DNA of 64,000 nt from Arthrobacter sp. StoSoilA2. Its GTDB lineage: Bacteria; Actinomycetota; Actinomycetes; Actinomycetales; Micrococcaceae. The notes below the pieces were generated by a model that was given only the letters and a program-made list of their open reading frames with translations, was not told the DNA's origin and made no database searches. This document shows positions 18,236 through 27,897 of the stretch, piece after piece. The stretch is from the NCBI RefSeq assembly GCF_019977195.1, contig NZ_AP024643.1, positions 3,844,001-3,908,000 of the forward strand. Reading direction: 5' to 3'. Position 1 is the first letter of the stretch. Each line of letters opens with the position of its first letter. Both the position numbers and the translations under genes were made by a program.

Positions 18236-21200
18236 ATGCTTCCCTCAGCGCAAAGGCAAGATGCGTTGTTCGCTTTTGGTGGGGCCACTTTCGAAGGCAG
18301 GGGTTCAGTGGCAGGAGTGAAGCACGAGGTTCTTCCGGTGCGCTCGTGGGCGAGGCAGGGTATGCCGCTTTTCCTTGTAGCAGTCGGAATGTGCGCGGTC
18401 CTCTTGGCCGCCGGACTCGGCAGCGGGATCGGGACACCCACAGCCCAACTGGCCGGCGACCTGGCGATACTTACCGCCGCACTGACTGCGCTGATGACCC
18501 ACACCAGTGCCGCTGTGCGGGGCCACGGCAACACAAAGGCCCGATGGTTCGTTGTTGCAGGGTTGGCTCTTTGGTCCTGCGGCCAAGCACTTTGGACCTT
18601 CAACGGCATAGTGCTGGACCACGCCTACCCCTTCCCATCAGCTTCCGACGCCGGATTCATCGGCTACGCGCTGCCGGTCGCCGTCGGGCTTGTCATGCTT
18701 TCCAAAGGCGGCAGCGTCCGCATGTCAGTTGTCCGCACGGTCCTGGACGTCGGAACGGTGGCCAGTGCCGTTCTTTTCATCGCCTGGGGTGCGGTCCTGG
18801 GGCCAGTGATCGCGGCAGGCAACGTTGACCCACTGGCCTTCCTGACCACCTTGGCTTACCCGTTCGTGGACGTGGTGATGGTCTCCCTGCTCATCGTGCT
18901 GACCATGCGGGCCGCCCGGGGCCGGCGCCTTCCCTGGTTGTGCCTTGGCCTGGGCTTCCTGGTGCTCGCGTTGACCGACCTGACCTACGTGCGGCTCACC
19001 ACCGAAGGCGTCACAGGTGTAACCGGGTCACCCCTGGCACTGGGCTGGGTAGCAGCTTTCCTGCTGGTTGGGCTCAGCCCACTGGCTCCAGAGACCAGCA
19101 GCAGCAAAAAAGACGGACGCACCTATGCTGCCGCCTTGGAACTTCTGCCATACATTCCCGTTTTCGGCGCAGTCCTTTTCAACCGCAGCCGGGCCATCAA
19201 CCTGGCAGACCCGATCCTGCTGATCACGGGCCTGACTGTCCTGGCCTTCGTCATCGTGCGGCAGGTGCTGATCGTCGTCGAGAATGTGACGCTGACGCGG
19301 GACCTTGAGTCCAAAGTGGCGGCCCGCACGGCCGAACTGGAGGGCTTGGGGGCAATCGTAAACTCCTCCGGCGACGCCATCATCGGCAAGACACGTGAGG
19401 GAGAGATCCTCAGTTGGAATCCGGGGGCAGAGCGGATTTTTGGTTATACGGCGGCGGAGGCCATCGGCCGGAACAGCGATTTCTTTGTCCCGGAGGAATT
19501 GCAGAACGATGAACACGAGGCCCTCCGAACAACCGCCGAAAGTGGTAACGTCCAGAACTTTGAAACCCTACGCAAACGCGGGGACGGGACCACCATTCCG
19601 GTCTCCGTGACACTCTCCCCCGTCCGCAATGAATCGGGCATCTGGGGCGTGGCCACAATTTCACGGGACATCACGGAACGCAAAGCTGCGGAATCCGAAC
19701 TGATGTCCGCCCGGGAAGCAGCCTTGGAATCGAGCAGGCTCAAGTCGGAGTTCCTGGCCACCATGAGCCACGAGATCCGGACCCCCCTCAATGCTGTAAT
19801 CGGTCTAACGTCCCTGATGCTGGACACGCGCCTCAACGAAGTCCAACGGCAATACGCCCAAGGAGTCAAGGGCGCCGGCGAGGTCCTCCTCACGCTGATC
19901 AACGACATCCTGGACTTCTCCAAGCTGGAAGCCGGGAAAGTGGACCTGGACATCACGGCATTCGATCCGCGCGCACTGGTGGAAGAAGTTGCAGGGCTGG
20001 TTGCCGAGCAAGCCCAAAGCAAGGAACTTGAGCTGATCTCCTACTGTCACCCCAACGTGCCTGAACGGCTCATGGGCGACTCAGGGCGGATCCGCCAGAT
20101 CCTGCTGAACCTGTCATCCAACGCGGTCAAGTTCACTCCAGCCGGCGAGGTGGAGATCCAGGTTTCAGTAGTCAGCCAGGATTCAAACAAAGCCTCCCTG
20201 CGGTTTGAAGTCCGTGACACCGGAATCGGCATCAGCACTGAGGACCACCACCGACTGTTCGAATCCTTCGCGCAGGCGGACGCTTCCACCACCCGCCGTT
20301 ACGGCGGCACGGGCCTCGGTCTTGCCATCTCCCGGCGGCTGACCGAAGTGATGGGCGGCGAAATAGGGCTTGACAGTGAAATGGGTGTGGGCAGCAAATT
20401 CTGGTTTGTCCTGGACCTGCCCGTCGGCCCTCCGGCTACGGACACCGGAATCCTGCCTGCCTCGCTCGCGGGACGAAAAGTCCTCGTGGTGGACGACAAC
20501 GCCACCAACCGTTTGGTGCTGGAAACGCAGCTCGCAAGCTGGGGAATGCAGCCGGTGGCAGTCGCAGATGCGCGCACTGCCATGGACGAATACCGTTCGG
20601 CCGTCTCGGACCACCACCCCTATGACATCGCCGTGGTGGACATGTGCATGCCCGATACCGATGGCCTGGAATTGGCCCGCCAGATCAATGAAGAGAGCAA
20701 CGGCTCGGGCGGCCCGGGGATCATTCTCCTGACCTCCACCATGCAAGTGGACAAGGCCGATCTCACCTCCGCAGGTATCCGCGAGTACCTCACCAAGCCC
20801 GTCCGGAGCTCCGAGTTCTACAACCGGCTGCTACGGCTCGTGGCAACGAGAACAATCGGCAATGCAGGCGCCCCGCTCCCCTATGCAACGCAGCCCGAGT
20901 CGCCATCCGAGAACCCGGAACTCCGGTTGGGCAAGCTTCTGGTGGCCGAAGACAACGAGGTCAACCAGCTGGTGGCCCGCGGGATGGCGAACAGGCTCGG
21001 CTACCAAGTGGACATCGTCGACGACGGCGCTCAAGCCGTTGCTGCGACGCTCACCGGAAACTACGCTGCCATTCTCATGGACTGCCACATGCCGGTGATG
21101 GACGGTTTTGAGGCCACAAAGACCATTCGCTCCCGTGACTCAAAAACCGTGAGGATTCCCATCATTGCCATGACGGCCGGGGCGCTGAACGAGGACCGCG

Positions 21201-21751
21201 AGCGGTGTTTCGCGGCTGGCATGGACGATTACATCAGCAAGCCGGTTGACCTGGACAAGCTCCGCGACATCCTGGCAAGGTGGGTGCCGCAGGAGCAGCG
21301 GGCGGAAGCACCGCCGTCGAACGTTGTTGTCTCAAATGGTTCAGACGCGGAGGCCGCTGTTCTCGCCGACGTTACCGACCCTGACGTCGCCGTCCTCGAT
21401 GAGGACCGGCTGCAGATCCTCCGCGAACTTGGACCGGCGGACGGTTTGGGCCTGCTGCCTGACGCCATCCGGGCTTTCCGCGAAGAAGCCCAGCGTGCAC
21501 AGGAGGCAATTCGTTCAGGCCTGGAGAGCGGGCAAGCCGACGCTGTGGAGGCAGCTTCCCACAAACTCGCCGGTGCGGCCGGCAACATCGGCGCTACGGG
21601 TGCCGCAATCCTGGCCAAGGACTTGGAACGACTTGGACGTGAGGCAGTCCCGGGTTTTGAAGCGCACGGAACGCATGTACTCGAAGAACTAAAATCGGAA
21701 CTCGCTCGAGTGGATGGGGCACTTGAGCGCACACTATTGGGAGCCCCATGA
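18236..21751 (+). CDS. Hybrid sensor histidine kinase with PAS, two receivers and HPt (BarA-like layout)
   Basis: The 1171-residue membrane protein begins with about eight hydrophobic helices (to about residue 345), then a short coiled coil, a PAS domain (about 370-490), HisKA with His512 in SHEIRTPLN, HATPase (NLSSNAVKFTPAGE, GTGLGLAIS), receiver 1 with Asp802 in VVDMCMP, receiver 2 with Asp949 in LMDCHMP, and an HPt domain with His1109 in ASHKLAGAAGNIG. All phosphotransfer residues are intact. The stop overlaps the next gene (ATGA), a REC-GGDEF protein that should be its phosphorelay target. Numbering assumes ATG 18236; GTG 18308 is a credible later start. Confidence 0.88.
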   Translation: MLPSAQRQDALFAFGGATFEGRGSVAGVKHEVLPVRSWARQGMPLFLVAVGMCAVLLAAGLGSGIGTPTAQLAGDLAILTAALTALMTHTSAAVRGHGNTKARWFVVAGLALWSCGQALWTFNGIVLDHAYPFPSASDAGFIGYALPVAVGLVMLSKGGSVRMSVVRTVLDVGTVASAVLFIAWGAVLGPVIAAGNVDPLAFLTTLAYPFVDVVMVSLLIVLTMRAARGRRLPWLCLGLGFLVLALTDLTYVRLTTEGVTGVTGSPLALGWVAAFLLVGLSPLAPETSSSKKDGRTYAAALELLPYIPVFGAVLFNRSRAINLADPILLITGLTVLAFVIVRQVLIVVENVTLTRDLESKVAARTAELEGLGAIVNSSGDAIIGKTREGEILSWNPGAERIFGYTAAEAIGRNSDFFVPEELQNDEHEALRTTAESGNVQNFETLRKRGDGTTIPVSVTLSPVRNESGIWGVATISRDITERKAAESELMSAREAALESSRLKSEFLATMSHEIRTPLNAVIGLTSLMLDTRLNEVQRQYAQGVKGAGEVLLTLINDILDFSKLEAGKVDLDITAFDPRALVEEVAGLVAEQAQSKELELISYCHPNVPERLMGDSGRIRQILLNLSSNAVKFTPAGEVEIQVSVVSQDSNKASLRFEVRDTGIGISTEDHHRLFESFAQADASTTRRYGGTGLGLAISRRLTEVMGGEIGLDSEMGVGSKFWFVLDLPVGPPATDTGILPASLAGRKVLVVDDNATNRLVLETQLASWGMQPVAVADARTAMDEYRSAVSDHHPYDIAVVDMCMPDTDGLELARQINEESNGSGGPGIILLTSTMQVDKADLTSAGIREYLTKPVRSSEFYNRLLRLVATRTIGNAGAPLPYATQPESPSENPELRLGKLLVAEDNEVNQLVARGMANRLGYQVDIVDDGAQAVAATLTGNYAAILMDCHMPVMDGFEATKTIRSRDSKTVRIPIIAMTAGALNEDRERCFAAGMDDYISKPVDLDKLRDILARWVPQEQRAEAPPSNVVVSNGSDAEAAVLADVTDPDVAVLDEDRLQILRELGPADGLGLLPDAIRAFREEAQRAQEAIRSGLESGQADAVEAASHKLAGAAGNIGATGAAILAKDLERLGREAVPGFEAHGTHVLEELKSELARVDGALERTLLGAP

Positions 21752-22671
21752 AAGTATTGATCGCCGACGACGACCAGATCTCCCGGATGATCACCAAAGC
21801 CGCCGTCGAGCAATCCGGTCATGATTGCATCGTGGCAGTGGACGGCGACTCGGCCTGGGAGCTTTACCAGGAACACGCTCCCGCAGCTGTGGTGACGGAC
21901 CTGATGATGCCGGGGTTGAACGGCCTGGATCTTTGCCGGGCGATCCGCGCCCATGAGGAGGACACCTACACGTACGTCATCCTGGTGACGTCCCACGGTT
22001 CGCGAAAAGATGTCCTCGCAGGCATGGAGGCCGGCGCGGACGATTACGTCACCAAACCGCTTGACCCGTTCAACCTGCACATCCGCCTCCTGGCCGCGCA
22101 ACGGATCACCTCGCTGCACGCAGACCTCGCCAAGTATCGTTCGGCGCTGACAAAACAGGCCCGCACAGACCCCCTGACCAAGCTGCACAACAGACTCAAG
22201 CTGACGGAAGACCTGGGCCAACTGCACAGCAGAAGCGACCGCTACTCGCGGGATTACTGTCTGGCGATGGTGGATGTGGACAACTTCAAGCGCTACAACG
22301 ATATATACGGCCACCAGGCAGGAGACGCCGCCCTGGTGGCCATCGCCTCGACCCTCGCCGGCGAGGTCCGCCAGTCCGACGGCGTATACAGGTTTGGGGG
22401 CGAGGAGTTCCTTTTGGTCCTCCGGGAGCAGACGGCGGCTGGGGCTGAAGTTGTGATGGAGCGGGTCCGGGCGGCCGTGCATGCGCTGCAGATCGAGCAC
22501 TCCGGCGACCCCGATGGGATACTCACCATCAGCGCGGGAGTGTCGGCCTTTTCCGATGGTCACCGCGCCGGAACCGAGCAGTTGCTGCGGGAAGCCGACA
22601 TGGCCCTGTACGCAGCCAAGGCCGCGGGCAGGAACCGGGTGTCCCTGGCCAATGCCCTCCGCTTAGAGTGA
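21748..22671 (+). CDS. Response regulator diguanylate cyclase (REC-GGDEF)
   Basis: The 307-residue cytoplasmic protein has a receiver domain (LIADDDQISRM; phosphoacceptor in VVTDLMMPG; Lys in YVTKPLD) and a GGDEF domain with an intact GGEEF signature (YRFGGEEFLLVL) after DPLTKLHNRL. It should make c-di-GMP when phosphorylated. The start overlaps the upstream hybrid kinase by four bases, making a kinase-HPt-REC phosphorelay into c-di-GMP very likely. No inhibitory RxxD motif was seen directly before GGEEF. Confidence 0.92.
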   Translation: MKVLIADDDQISRMITKAAVEQSGHDCIVAVDGDSAWELYQEHAPAAVVTDLMMPGLNGLDLCRAIRAHEEDTYTYVILVTSHGSRKDVLAGMEAGADDYVTKPLDPFNLHIRLLAAQRITSLHADLAKYRSALTKQARTDPLTKLHNRLKLTEDLGQLHSRSDRYSRDYCLAMVDVDNFKRYNDIYGHQAGDAALVAIASTLAGEVRQSDGVYRFGGEEFLLVLREQTAAGAEVVMERVRAAVHALQIEHSGDPDGILTISAGVSAFSDGHRAGTEQLLREADMALYAAKAAGRNRVSLANALRLE

Positions 22672-22728
22672 CCAGCAACTTCAGTGTTGGGGGGTGATGC
22701 ACAGCAGTTGCCCGGCTTCATCCGCGCG

Positions 22729-23982
22729 TCAGCACACCGCGCTTTGAATGTTGCGGGCATTTACGTTCCCGGTGCCGGCCGGAAGGCGGTAATCACCTGA
22801 ATTGCATGCCGTGTTGTCTGTCATCGTCACGTAAGTCACCGGGCGCTCTGAGTCCACCGCCCCGCCGGTGGACTTGATGTCGTTGTTTTTGAAGGTATTC
22901 CCTACGATCTGGATGTGGTGGATTTGCTTCGTACCGTCGTAGTAGGCGTCGTGCAAACCCCGAGGTGAGCCCCAGACGGTGTTGCCAGTGATGTCAATGT
23001 TGTAAAGGGCCCCGGATCCTCCAGCAAGGTCAATCCCGGCGCCGTGACGGCCTCCACGCACGTTGTTATTGGCAATCCTGATGTCATGAACGTCCTCATC
23101 GCCGTAGGTGTGAACGGCGATGCCGTCGTCTCCGTCAGTGCCCTTGCGCTGGTCCACTACGTTTCCAACAATGTCCCCGTTGCTCGTGTTCATCGCATGA
23201 ATGCCATCCAGTTCGACGTACTTTCCGTCGGTTGCCGACTGTGTACTGCTGTCCTTAACACACCACTTCTGACCACCAACAAATGCGATTGAGTACGTAA
23301 AAGGGTTCCTTGTATGAACGCTTTGGACAAGTGAATTCATTGAATTGCGGACGTCAATCACGTACTCATTCAGGCGGCCAGACACATTCCCGTTCAATGA
23401 GTCACCTGACTGGTCTGCCGTGAAGTTCGAGAGGGTTGTGTTGTCTGCACCTGCTGTCGTCACGATGGGATATCCGCCAGCGGGGCCGTAGTTACCAGTG
23501 AACGAAGGACCAGCTTTCAGGATCGTTTCAGGGCCCACACCTTCAAGCTTTACATTGCTCTCCATCCGCAACTTGCCATTGATAATGAACGTGCCCGCAG
23601 GAATTTTTACCACTCCCCCGCCAGCAATTCCGGCCGCGTTAATTCTGCCTTGGATACTTGCAGTATCGTCGAGGGCATCGTTCGGAGTGGCAGTGACGCC
23701 ATAAATGCTGGTCGAACTGCTACCCGTGGCACCGCTTAACGAACACGACGACGATGTGACCGTCAAGGCTGCGGCACCTTGAAGGGGAGCAGCTGCTGCT
23801 GGGACACCGGTTGACGCGAGGACACAAAGAACAAGCACAGGACTGCTAATAGCGGGCGTGCTGCGGGCAACGCGTCCTTTCCGGCGCTCACCGTCTGTTG
23901 CATACCCGGCCGCGGCCAATGCGTGACGTGTGACGTCCCGGGAGGGCCAGCCGAAGTTAATAGTGCGTTTGAATTTAGGCAC
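22729..23982 (-). CDS. Exported right-handed beta-helix protein (pectate-lyase/GH28-like)
   Basis: The 417-residue protein has a long N-terminus with a hydrophobic export segment (SSPVLVLCVLASTGVPAAAA, about residues 45-65) and then parallel beta-helix repeats. These show GVVKIPAGTFIINGKL typical of GH28/pectate-lyase leaders, and repeated IxxNxVxGxxxG-like rungs such as IANNNVRGGRHGAGIDL and ITGNTVWGSPRG. It may cut or modify an acidic polysaccharide. GTG 23982 was chosen because GAGGAG lies ten bases upstream; a TTG at 23991 is too close to it. It is the distal gene of the minus-strand glycan cluster, 139 bp after its neighbour. Confidence 0.75.
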   Translation of the reverse strand: MPKFKRTINFGWPSRDVTRHALAAAGYATDGERRKGRVARSTPAISSPVLVLCVLASTGVPAAAAPLQGAAALTVTSSSCSLSGATGSSSTSIYGVTATPNDALDDTASIQGRINAAGIAGGGVVKIPAGTFIINGKLRMESNVKLEGVGPETILKAGPSFTGNYGPAGGYPIVTTAGADNTTLSNFTADQSGDSLNGNVSGRLNEYVIDVRNSMNSLVQSVHTRNPFTYSIAFVGGQKWCVKDSSTQSATDGKYVELDGIHAMNTSNGDIVGNVVDQRKGTDGDDGIAVHTYGDEDVHDIRIANNNVRGGRHGAGIDLAGGSGALYNIDITGNTVWGSPRGLHDAYYDGTKQIHHIQIVGNTFKNNDIKSTGGAVDSERPVTYVTMTDNTACNSGDYRLPAGTGNVNARNIQSAVC

Positions 23983-24121
23983 GGGTGTCAATCTCCTCTG
24001 TTTTTTGGCCTGGATGCGACGAGGCTGTCCATTCGTTGAGTGAGCGAACCTCGGCGGACGTGACGTGAACTTTGGATCTTCTTTGGTGCCGCGCCCCTAT
24101 AGCTCCGACCGTTTCGGGGCG

Positions 24122-25447
24122 TCACTGCTGAGCCGGAGGCTGCAACCGCTGGATGACTTCTTTGTAGTCCTCAGTGGTGACACCGCTGCCTTCCTCATCA
24201 AAGAGGTTCTCTTCGAAGCCGAACAGGAACATCGTCATCCCACATTGCACGGCGTACCCCGGAGCGGTGCGCAATTGTTCGGCTAGGCTGTGCGATTGCG
24301 GTGAGCCGCCGGTGAAAGGTGCATCCGGAGGACCGGGGTTTTCACCGACCAGTCCCAGCCCGGCTCGCCGAGCCAAGGCGCTGATGTACCTGTGGGAGGA
24401 CCATTGTGAGACATCTTCCATCAGCATGCTCTCGTCGTCAGTGGGGAGGCACTGATCTTGCCGCGGAACGGCAGCGGCTGCACTCACGGCCGATATGTCA
24501 TCCAAGCCCGTGAAGTCCACATCCACCCCCGCTAAAGCCGCGAGCGCAGCGAATTGAACAGCGTAGTCCAGACCGCGTTCTTGGGCGCCATCCGGATCGG
24601 CCCGGCCATCCAAGCGTCCTTTTATGGCTGTTGCTTTGTCATTCGGCAAGACTCCCCGACCCGCTACGGGAACATGCAAACGCCCTTGATACCCAAGTTT
24701 CCTCAGCTCGCGTATCTGCCATACGGCTGCGTCCACCGCAGATCCGGCATACCAGTCCCACCACCGTTGGACCTGCTCATCAGTTACGGACCGCCCGTGC
24801 CATGAGCTGGCGCCCGGAATCCACCCCGGCATGGGAGAAGGCGCAACGCCTTCAGCTAAACCGATGCCGTACTGGGGGGCGTCACCAAATGCCCAGTACT
24901 CGCGTTCATTTCCACCGTCACGGGGCCCTGGGTACCCTAGCTCCCCGCTGGCATTCGTCCCGACTCGTATTGCTGCTACGCCCTCAAACCCCAAGTCCGA
25001 CGCAACAAGGGCCAAGTACTTTTGCGCCGCATCCCGCACATCGGCACTGAATATGAGCTCGGAACCCTGGTCCTTTGGCGTTCCTCCTGCGCTTCCCCGC
25101 AGCACACCTCCGGGCAGACCTCTTACCCAATCAGGCGCGTAATGCAGACCAGGGGACAGAACCACAGCCATGCCAGCCTCATGGCAGCGGTTCAGTCGTT
25201 CACGAACCTCCGCCACGTAGTGATGGTCCACCCCTCCGGCTCCCGGTTGGTACCGATCCCAGGCCAAGGGCAATTCCACTACGGATACGCCGGTCTCGCG
25301 AAGTTCTGCGAGGCGTTCAGGAGTGCACGTGGCACCCAGAACCCCGAAAGACAAGAGCTCTGCCGCCGGCTGGGTCTGCACACTGCAACCGACGATCACA
25401 GGTGTTGTCATCATCAACATCAAGACCACACGAAGCAGGCTTCTCAC
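24122..25447 (-). CDS. Lipoprotein with TIM-barrel glycoside-hydrolase-like fold
   Basis: Starting at GTG 25447, which overlaps the upstream stop (GTGA), the 441-residue product begins MRSLLRVVLMLMMTTPVIVG followed by the lipobox Cys, a clean lipoprotein signal. The body (TPERLAELRETGVSVVELPL, WDRYQPG, YALVVLSPGLHYAPDWV-like segment) resembles GH42/GH14-type barrels that process oligosaccharides. Catalytic residues could not be assigned with confidence. Coupling to a membrane glycosyltransferase suggests extracellular trimming of the same glycan. The longer reading frame from 25525 is rejected because it would start inside the neighbouring gene without a signal peptide. Confidence 0.65.
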   Translation of the reverse strand: MRSLLRVVLMLMMTTPVIVGCSVQTQPAAELLSFGVLGATCTPERLAELRETGVSVVELPLAWDRYQPGAGGVDHHYVAEVRERLNRCHEAGMAVVLSPGLHYAPDWVRGLPGGVLRGSAGGTPKDQGSELIFSADVRDAAQKYLALVASDLGFEGVAAIRVGTNASGELGYPGPRDGGNEREYWAFGDAPQYGIGLAEGVAPSPMPGWIPGASSWHGRSVTDEQVQRWWDWYAGSAVDAAVWQIRELRKLGYQGRLHVPVAGRGVLPNDKATAIKGRLDGRADPDGAQERGLDYAVQFAALAALAGVDVDFTGLDDISAVSAAAAVPRQDQCLPTDDESMLMEDVSQWSSHRYISALARRAGLGLVGENPGPPDAPFTGGSPQSHSLAEQLRTAPGYAVQCGMTMFLFGFEENLFDEEGSGVTTEDYKEVIQRLQPPAQQ

Positions 25448-27027
25448 GGGTAGCCGCCGGTCACGGGAGGGACGCTCAGCCCTCCCGCCACAGCGGCGTC
25501 CAATTTTGCGCGGTCCAATTGCCACACCACGGTGTCACCGGACGTTGGTCCTCTGAAAGTGAAAACCGCTTGGGCGTTGTCCTGAAGCCAGTCCAGGAAC
25601 TCAGGTGCGGCGAAGCCGTACCCCTCACTCAGTTGCCTCCCCTGTGTGAGGACATACTGCGCCTCGCGGTCATGCAGGGACTGCAAGGATGGCAGGACCT
25701 CCCACCCCTCATGCGGCATGAGCGCGAACTCAGCAGTTACTGACGTCAAACCCACCTTGGAGGACATGGGCAGCTCGGCGTTCATCCAGTCCCGGGCACG
25801 GACAAGCCCGTCATCGACGACTGATCTTGCCTGAACACCCAGAAAGAGGCTGAGTATGGTCATGATCGCTGCGGCAGCCATAACGGGCGCCCGCAGGCGG
25901 GGGCGCCATTTCACCACCATTACAGCGGCTACGGGCACCGAAACCAGGGCAGACAGCACCACACAGTAGCCAAACTGTTCCTCTGCCGCCCCGAAGAAGA
26001 CGGAGTAGATACCCACCAAGCCGGTAAAAAGCGAGAACAAGCCAATAGCCCGCCGTTCCACCAGCGGAGACATAGCAGTCACTGCCCCAGCCACGACGGA
26101 AAGGCCCAGAAGCAGATAGCTGGTGCCGAAGCGTCCGGCCAGGTCAATGAGCCGGTCTGCAAGGCTCACGCTGTGGACTGAATTGAAGCCTGTCATCTGA
26201 ACGACGCCCATCATCCTCAGGACGCCCACCGATTTTTGTTCAACGAACTGCGGAATCAGCCCGCTGGCAGCGATCAAACCCAGATAAACCAGATAGGGAA
26301 CTGTGGAGCAGGCGAGGATTCGCAAGGCTGTTTGGAGGGGCACGGTTCTACGCCAGACCACCGCGGCAAGCAACGGAACCACTGTGAACACTGCAGTCAT
26401 GTCTTTCATGACGATGGCCAGTCCGAAAACCAATCCGGCGCTGATTTCAAGCCACAGGCGGGTTCGCCCCGACTTACGGTCGAGCAGCAACAGGACCAAT
26501 AGCCATCCCGACAAGACCGCCAGGCCAGCTGGAGTCTCCATCATCAACCGCCCATCCATGCGAAGGACAAACGGGTCGCTGGCCAGAATGACGCCAGCCA
26601 CGGCAGCAGGTCCAACACCCACAAGACGGCGAACCAGCAGGAAACAGACAACAACCGCAACTGCTCCGAGAACACTATTGACCCAACGCAACTGCAACGC
26701 CAAGTCCGTGGAGTTGCCTTGGAGTCCCAGCACGCGGATGACCAGTGCGTTGAGGGCGTAAGAACCCGGAGGATGCAGGAAAAACGGGGTGCCAAGGATT
26801 GATGGCATGTGGCCATCCGCTATCTGCCTTGCAACGTCCGCGTAGGTTACTTCGTCAATGAAAACGTCATTGGCCCGTTGAACACCGAACACCCGGAAGA
26901 GCGTGGCCAGCAAGCCTACAAGGGCTGCAACCCACAAGTGTCCCCGCAATGCCCGCTGGGAGGCATGTGCAGACCTCCGCGCCCGCCCACCCGAGGCATT
27001 GACGTGGAGTTGGTAAAGCGAATTCAT
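25444..27027 (-). CDS. Polytopic membrane glycosyltransferase (GT39/GT83-like)
   Basis: The 527-residue protein has a basic N-terminus, then an acidic first loop FIDEVTYADVARQIADG carrying the conserved Asp-Glu of GT-C enzymes, followed by about ten membrane helices and a soluble C-terminal domain. GT-C enzymes use polyprenyl-phosphate sugars outside the membrane to glycosylate proteins or lipids. ATG 27027 follows AAGGG. The stop overlaps the lipoprotein start by four bases, so the two are coupled. The sugar and acceptor are unknown. Confidence 0.8.
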   Translation of the reverse strand: MNSLYQLHVNASGGRARRSAHASQRALRGHLWVAALVGLLATLFRVFGVQRANDVFIDEVTYADVARQIADGHMPSILGTPFFLHPPGSYALNALVIRVLGLQGNSTDLALQLRWVNSVLGAVAVVVCFLLVRRLVGVGPAAVAGVILASDPFVLRMDGRLMMETPAGLAVLSGWLLVLLLLDRKSGRTRLWLEISAGLVFGLAIVMKDMTAVFTVVPLLAAVVWRRTVPLQTALRILACSTVPYLVYLGLIAASGLIPQFVEQKSVGVLRMMGVVQMTGFNSVHSVSLADRLIDLAGRFGTSYLLLGLSVVAGAVTAMSPLVERRAIGLFSLFTGLVGIYSVFFGAAEEQFGYCVVLSALVSVPVAAVMVVKWRPRLRAPVMAAAAIMTILSLFLGVQARSVVDDGLVRARDWMNAELPMSSKVGLTSVTAEFALMPHEGWEVLPSLQSLHDREAQYVLTQGRQLSEGYGFAAPEFLDWLQDNAQAVFTFRGPTSGDTVVWQLDRAKLDAAVAGGLSVPPVTGGYP

Positions 27028-27090
27028 AATGACCCTTATGTGAAGCGAAAAAGTACTGAACCAGAAGAAATGTGTGTGTGAACCAGATGG

Positions 27091-27897
27091 CTAATCGGCA
27101 TCGAGGTGCCCAGGCACAAAGTACGTTTCCGGTTTCAGTGGGATTACTCCGCTGCGGAACAGGGCATCTGCCTGCGTGGGATACTGCCTGATCCGCCCGG
27201 CTTTTGCATCGAGTCCGGTGTCCCAGGTCCACGGCACAAAGCCCAATTTGGACATGTGCGTTTCGTCCGGACCGGCAGCCAGATCATAGGGAAAGTCTGA
27301 GTACATCACCACGTTGTCCTGGTGTCCTTTGCCTACCTCCCGGGTGATCAGGTGGTCCACATGCTTACCCACCCCTGCCGGGCAAAACAACAGCTGAGCT
27401 TTGGTTTGTGCCATGAGTCCGGCGACGTCGGAGCGAAGCCGGCGGATGAGGGCCCGATCACCCTTGGCGATCCTTCCCATCGCGATGTCGAACCGATAGG
27501 TGGGGTAGCGGTGAGTGAGCTCCGGGAGCAGCCGCTCCCACTGGCTGCTCCCCAGCAATGGGGGCTTTCGCCGCTTTCGAAACAGGGCGTCCACTTCGCC
27601 AAGGTGGATGGATTGAACACCCATGTCCTGCAGCACGGCACGATCCTCCGACTGCCTGGCCTGGAACAATTCCCCAGCGTCCGGAACGGTGCATTGGCGC
27701 ATGAAGGATCGGGCTGCCCGCGTGTGGGGTGATGGCATGGCCTCAGTGAACAGCGTGGCCACGATGATCTGCCGCCCTTTGGCCTGGGCTTCAATAAGCG
27801 AGCCGCATGACAGGACTGCATCATCCAGATGCGGTGACAGGAACAGCCAGGGGGCGTCGCCCGCCATGGAGTGTTCGACTCGTGATCGGAGCGGCAT
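27091..27897 (-). CDS. PIG-L (LmbE-like) zinc deacetylase
   Basis: The 268-residue protein carries the PIG-L signature SPHLDDAVLSCG (zinc ligands His-Asp-Asp) near residue 20 and a later His in GVGKHVDHL. Family members deacetylate N-acetyl sugars such as GlcNAc-containing conjugates or, in actinobacteria, mycothiol intermediates. Here the position directly after a GT4 gene (its stop touches this ATG) suggests action on a surface-glycan precursor rather than mycothiol. It is in the minus-strand glycan cluster. Confidence 0.85.
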   Translation of the reverse strand: MPLRSRVEHSMAGDAPWLFLSPHLDDAVLSCGSLIEAQAKGRQIIVATLFTEAMPSPHTRAARSFMRQCTVPDAGELFQARQSEDRAVLQDMGVQSIHLGEVDALFRKRRKPPLLGSSQWERLLPELTHRYPTYRFDIAMGRIAKGDRALIRRLRSDVAGLMAQTKAQLLFCPAGVGKHVDHLITREVGKGHQDNVVMYSDFPYDLAAGPDETHMSKLGFVPWTWDTGLDAKAGRIRQYPTQADALFRSGVIPLKPETYFVPGHLDAD

